A DNA stretch of 7,885 bases from Rugosibacter sp. GTDB lineage: Bacteria > Pseudomonadota > Gammaproteobacteria > Burkholderiales > Rhodocyclaceae. The stretch lies in contig JALRCC010000035.1 of assembly GCA_023257495.1 (NCBI GenBank), forward strand, positions 1-7,885. The letters are read 5' to 3'. Of the stretch, positions 6,133 to 7,885 are shown in pieces. The notes under the pieces were generated by a model, which saw nothing but the letters and a program-made list of their open reading frames with translations, was not told the origin of the DNA and ran no database searches. Numbering within the stretch: position 1 is the stretch's first letter; each line of letters opens with the position of its first letter. Both the position numbers and the translations under genes were made by a program.

Positions 6133-6267
6133 CGTGAATCCTTTTCACATTAGGGGCGCTACTACCTCAATACTAAGAGTAAGGCAAGCAAGATACGTGC
6201 ATGTGCCCGATTTTTTGGAAAACCAGATTGCAAACCGGAATAAAACTTTATCGCACATATTTTGCTT

Positions 6268-6276
6268 TGCTATAGT
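6268..6276 (+). promoter_or_regulatory. Candidate extended -10 promoter for the leader ORF and GST
   Basis: TGCTATAGT is an extended -10 element (TG at 6268-6269, TATAGT 6271-6276, 5 of 6 to consensus). No good -35 lies 16-18 bases upstream (TTATCG is the best), as is usual for extended -10 promoters. Transcription would begin near 6283, about 23 bases before the small ORF. The rest of the 253-base divergent region (6133-6385) must also hold the phaZ promoter on the other strand, but I could not pick one with confidence. Confidence 0.4.
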
Positions 6277-6305
6277 TCGTAACAATACCACGGTAAAAGG
6301 CTAAG

Positions 6306-6389
6306 ATGTCTTTAACAAGACGCAGCTTGGCTGACGCCTCATTCATTCTTCGCCAATACGAATATTACGGATACTGGAGTTTCCCATGA
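6306..6389 (+). CDS. Small 27-residue ORF coupled to the GST gene, possible leader peptide
   Basis: An ATG at 6306 preceded by AAAGG (6296-6300, five bases away) opens a 27-codon frame whose TGA overlaps the GST start as ATGA (6386-6389), the arrangement of translationally coupled genes. The product begins MSLTRRS and ends YEYYGYWSFP: four tyrosines and a tryptophan fall within residues 18-24. The upstream in-frame TAA (6294-6296) excludes a longer protein. It follows directly after the candidate promoter, so it would be the first thing translated on the GST message. I recognise no family. It may be a leader peptide, a small protein, or a chance frame. The GST gene has its own Shine-Dalgarno sequence, so coupling would modulate rather than be required. 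Confidence 0.35.
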   Translation: MSLTRRSLADASFILRQYEYYGYWSFP

Positions 6390-7048
6390 CCAAGACAAAA
6401 GCAAGCCTCACCTTGAGCAGCAAAAATTACTCTTCCTGGTCTTTGCGTGGCTGGTTGTTAGTGCGTTTTGCCGGGCTGCCATTTACCGAGAGGCTGGTTG
6501 CCACCGATGATGTATCGGCCAGGGCTGAGTTATTGCTGCTTTCGCCTTCCGTGCTTGTACCCCGGTTGGAGCACAATGGCATCTCTGTATGGGATACCTT
6601 GGCTATCGCTGAATATCTGAACGAGATTAAGCCGGAAGCTGGCTTATTACCTGTTGATCCGGTTGCGCGTGCGCACTGCCGTTCTATCTGCGGTGAGATG
6701 CACTCTGGATTTTCTGCCCTGCGCTCGGCACTGCCGATGAATCTTAGTACGACAGTAAAAAACTTCGCCATTTGGTCACGTGCCAAAGGTGATATCGAGC
6801 GCATTACTGAAATCTGGCGCGATTGTCTTGCCCGCTATGGTGGTCCTTGGCTGTTTGGCAAACAGCGTAGTATGGCCGATGCTATGTATGCGCCCGTGGT
6901 CACGCGGTTTCTGACCTACAGCGTTGAACTTGATCCGGTTTGCGCCACTTATTGTCAAACAGTGATGGCGATGCCTGAAATGCACGAGTGGGTTGCTGCG
7001 GCCAAACTGGAGCCGACCGATATTGAAGAGCTTCAAGTCGAGTTTTGA
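6386..7048 (+). CDS. Glutathione S-transferase family protein
   Basis: This 220-residue cytosolic protein has the two-domain GST architecture. The thioredoxin-like N-terminal domain (about 5-85) contains LSSKNYSSWSLRGWL (10-24), typical of a proteobacterial zeta-like GST group in which a serine in SSWS is the probable glutathione-activating residue. It also contains VPRLEHNG (58-65) with the cis-proline P59, and VWDTLAIAEYL (68-78), where D70-T71 takes the place of the usual E/D-S glutathione-gamma-glutamyl contact. The helical C-terminal domain has SMADAMYAPVVTRF (162-175), the N-capping box with D165. The start is supported by GGAG at 6376-6379, six bases upstream. Substrate is unknown: detoxification or isomerase activity are both possible in the family. 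It is divergent from phaZ and may be co-transcribed with the small upstream ORF. Confidence 0.9.
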   Translation: MTKTKASLTLSSKNYSSWSLRGWLLVRFAGLPFTERLVATDDVSARAELLLLSPSVLVPRLEHNGISVWDTLAIAEYLNEIKPEAGLLPVDPVARAHCRSICGEMHSGFSALRSALPMNLSTTVKNFAIWSRAKGDIERITEIWRDCLARYGGPWLFGKQRSMADAMYAPVVTRFLTYSVELDPVCATYCQTVMAMPEMHEWVAAAKLEPTDIEELQVEF

Positions 7049-7059
7049 TCGCATCATAA

Positions 7060-7082
7060 TGGCACACTATCTTGGTGCGCCA
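7060..7082 (+). terminator. Hairpin after the GST gene, weak terminator at best
   Basis: TGGCACAC (7060-7067) can pair with GTGCGCCA (7075-7082) with one A-C mismatch around the seven-base loop TATCTTG. It begins 12 bases after the GST stop, where a terminator is expected, but the following bases (ATGTCGTTTCTG) are not a real T tract. Confidence 0.3.
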
Positions 7083-7129
7083 ATGTCGTTTCTGCCCCAA
7101 AGTGGGGGAGGTGGAGCCCGAGGGGACCC

Positions 7130-7285
7130 ATGTTTGTAGTCAGAAAATTGCAGATTGCGCTGCTTGCTAGCGACGGGGCGGAGAAGGCAGACAGGTTGCT
7201 GGTAGTGAGTTGTGTCTATAAACTGGAAAAAGTGGCCGCTTTTGCTGTCGATCAGCGGGGTCTGGGATGCCGAGCCCGCTCATAG
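7130..7285 (+). CDS. Hypothetical 51-residue ORF in the GST-cupin gap
   Basis: ATG at 7130, four bases after AGGGG, opens a 51-codon frame ending at TAG 7283-7285. The start reads MFVVRKLQIALLASDGAE and the middle RLLVVSCVYKLEKVAAFAVD. Composition is Ala/Val/Leu-rich with some charged residues and no clear domain, signal or motif. It ends 28 bases before the cupin start. It may be a small gene, the remnant of one, or chance. The remaining part of the 265-base gap (7049-7313) has no tRNA-like structure and no repeat; a TATAAA at 7217-7222 with TTGCTG 15 bases upstream is a weak promoter candidate for the cupin gene. Confidence 0.2.
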   Translation: MFVVRKLQIALLASDGAEKADRLLVVSCVYKLEKVAAFAVDQRGLGCRARS

Positions 7286-7313
7286 CGGAAGGCACAAGGA
7301 AAGGTATCGTCTT

Positions 7314-7661
7314 ATGTCCGCACATGCTTGGCAAGTGTTTGATCTCGCTGATCTGAAAAAACAAGTTGAGGGTACAGAACCTCAGTTCATGGAGTTTTTG
7401 CGGTCCGCGCAGATGTCCTGCGCCATGTATCGACTACCTGCTGGCGCACGAGATATGCAGGCACCGCATCTGGAAGATGAAATCTACATCGTTCTTGATG
7501 GGTTTGCCCGGTTGCGCATGGGCAATGATGAACGTGAAGTTCGTTCTGGCATGGTGCTTTTTGTTAGTGCAACAACCGACCATTCCTTCTTCAATATTGA
7601 GGAGGATCTGACCCTGCTTGCCGTGTTTGGTCCTGCACCTTTTCTGGAAGGTTTGCGCTGA
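7314..7661 (+). CDS. Small single-domain cupin protein
   Basis: This 115-residue protein is one beta-barrel cupin domain. Motif 1 is MQAPHLEDEIYIVLDGFARL (48-67), where Q49, H52 and E56 are the probable metal ligands. Motif 2 is RSGMVLFVSATTDHSFFNI (77-95), with H90 the fourth ligand. This PHxEDEvYxVl-G pattern is typical of small stand-alone bacterial cupins of unknown substrate; they may be metal-dependent oxygenases, isomerases or binding proteins, so function cannot be stated. The ATG at 7314 is chosen because AAGGAAAGG (7296-7304) lies nine bases before it; a longer reading from GTG 7212 adds 34 residues that do not resemble the family. It converges on ftsY with a 20-base gap. Confidence 0.85.
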   Translation: MSAHAWQVFDLADLKKQVEGTEPQFMEFLRSAQMSCAMYRLPAGARDMQAPHLEDEIYIVLDGFARLRMGNDEREVRSGMVLFVSATTDHSFFNIEEDLTLLAVFGPAPFLEGLR

Positions 7662-7670
7662 CTTGCTGCG

Positions 7671-7689
7671 CCGGTTTTTTCTTAACCGG
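7671..7689. terminator. Inverted repeat between the convergent cupin and ftsY genes
   Basis: CCGGTT (7671-7676) and AACCGG (7684-7689) form a perfect six-pair stem with the loop TTTTCTT. It starts nine bases past the cupin stop and runs into the last codons of ftsY on the other strand. Neither side is followed by a clean T tract (TGGTATTTTC on plus), so it is an atypical terminator or an mRNA 3'-end-stabilising hairpin. Confidence 0.4.
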
Positions 7690-7885
7690 TGGTATTTTCG
7701 GGTTCTGCCAGTAATGCCTCGACAAATTCGTTGACGCTGAACGGTTGCAAGTCATCAATGCCTTCACCGACGCCAATGAAACGTACCGGCTTGGGGCATT
7801 GCCGGGCGATGGCGGCTAGCACCCCCCCTTTGGCAGTACCATCCAGTTTGGTCAGGACCAAGCCTGTCACCTGAATGGATTGATC
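7682..7885 (-). CDS. ftsY: Signal recognition particle receptor FtsY, C-terminal end (partial)
   Basis: Only the last 67 residues are present; the gene continues beyond the right edge. FtsY is the membrane-associated SRP receptor GTPase that docks ribosome-SRP complexes at the translocon. The fragment is the end of its G domain: [14 protein letters not shown] (8-21) includes the guanine-specificity motif TKLD and the DGTAKGG stretch shared with Ffh, and [14 protein letters not shown] (36-49) is the closing motif characteristic of FtsY. The tail [15 protein letters not shown] ends at TAA 7684-7682. In many proteobacteria ftsY is next to ftsE-ftsX-rpoH; here phaZ, a GST gene and a cupin gene lie between, two of them on the opposite strand. 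Confidence 0.97.
   Translation of the reverse strand, partial: DQSIQVTGLVLTKLDGTAKGGVLAAIARQCPKPVRFIGVGEGIDDLQPFSVNEFVEALLAEPENTTG

Noticed and set aside
5647..6137. Three overlapping plus-strand frames opposite phaZ
   Set aside because: Antisense shadows of phaZ with no recognisable protein features.
7104..7124. G-rich block as a G-quadruplex
   Set aside because: It is interrupted by GCCC and has uneven runs; at most a weak two-layer structure.
7212..7313. Thirty-four-residue extension of the cupin from a GTG at 7212
   Set aside because: A good Shine-Dalgarno sequence precedes the ATG at 7314 and the extra residues do not resemble the family.
7049..7313. A tRNA or other known structured RNA in the gap
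   Set aside because: No TTCRA T-loop pattern, no acceptor pairing with a matching anticodon arm, and no familiar riboswitch core were found by eye.
4894..7661. A recent mobile island carrying phaZ, GST and cupin
   Set aside because: No transposase, integrase, terminal repeats, target duplications or tRNA border, and base composition looks like that of neighbours.

Overview
The window looks like a chromosomal segment of a betaproteobacterium with moderate G+C content. Three things point there: the cytochrome-oxidase assembly cluster meeting rpoH-ftsX-ftsE head-on, protein sequences close to Burkholderiales/Nitrosomonadales types, and an intracellular Ralstonia-type PHB depolymerase. This placement is by recognition only; no search was run.

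Layout. (1) 1-2133, plus strand: the distal end of a cytochrome c oxidase maturation operon. It holds the last codons of an unidentified upstream gene, a membrane-anchored SCO/thioredoxin-like protein (39-605), heme O synthase ctaB (625-1533) and a SCO1/SenC copper lipoprotein (1533-2108, overlapping ctaB by one base). A symmetric hairpin at 2107-2133 can terminate transcription from both sides. (2) 2162-4756, minus strand: rpoH (sigma-32), ftsX and ftsE, transcribed as ftsE-ftsX-rpoH. The 101-base ftsX-rpoH gap carries a perfect CIRCE operator (HrcA site) that overlaps the -10 of a strong-looking sigma-E-type promoter. (3) 4894-6132, minus strand: a PhaZ-type intracellular poly(3-hydroxybutyrate) depolymerase. 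(4) 6133-7661, plus strand: a divergent promoter region, a possible 27-codon leader ORF coupled to a glutathione S-transferase, a 265-base stretch with no convincing gene, and a small cupin protein. (5) 7682-7885, minus strand: the C-terminal end of ftsY, cut by the window edge.

How the genes fit together. CtaB makes heme O, and SCO1 with its neighbour helps deliver copper or handle thiols for the oxidase. FtsE/FtsX form the divisome ABC complex that controls peptidoglycan hydrolases. RpoH is the heat-shock sigma factor. FtsY is the signal-recognition-particle receptor. FtsY-FtsE-FtsX-RpoH is a classical cluster, here interrupted by phaZ, the GST and the cupin gene.

Most of the window is ordinary housekeeping sequence. 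I see no phage, transposon, CRISPR, tRNA, rRNA or defence system. The most interesting signal is regulatory: the compact sigma-E-like promoter plus CIRCE upstream of rpoH. Next come an FtsE lacking the usual D-loop aspartate, an SCO-like protein without the copper-ligand histidine, and the short aromatic-rich ORF before the GST gene.
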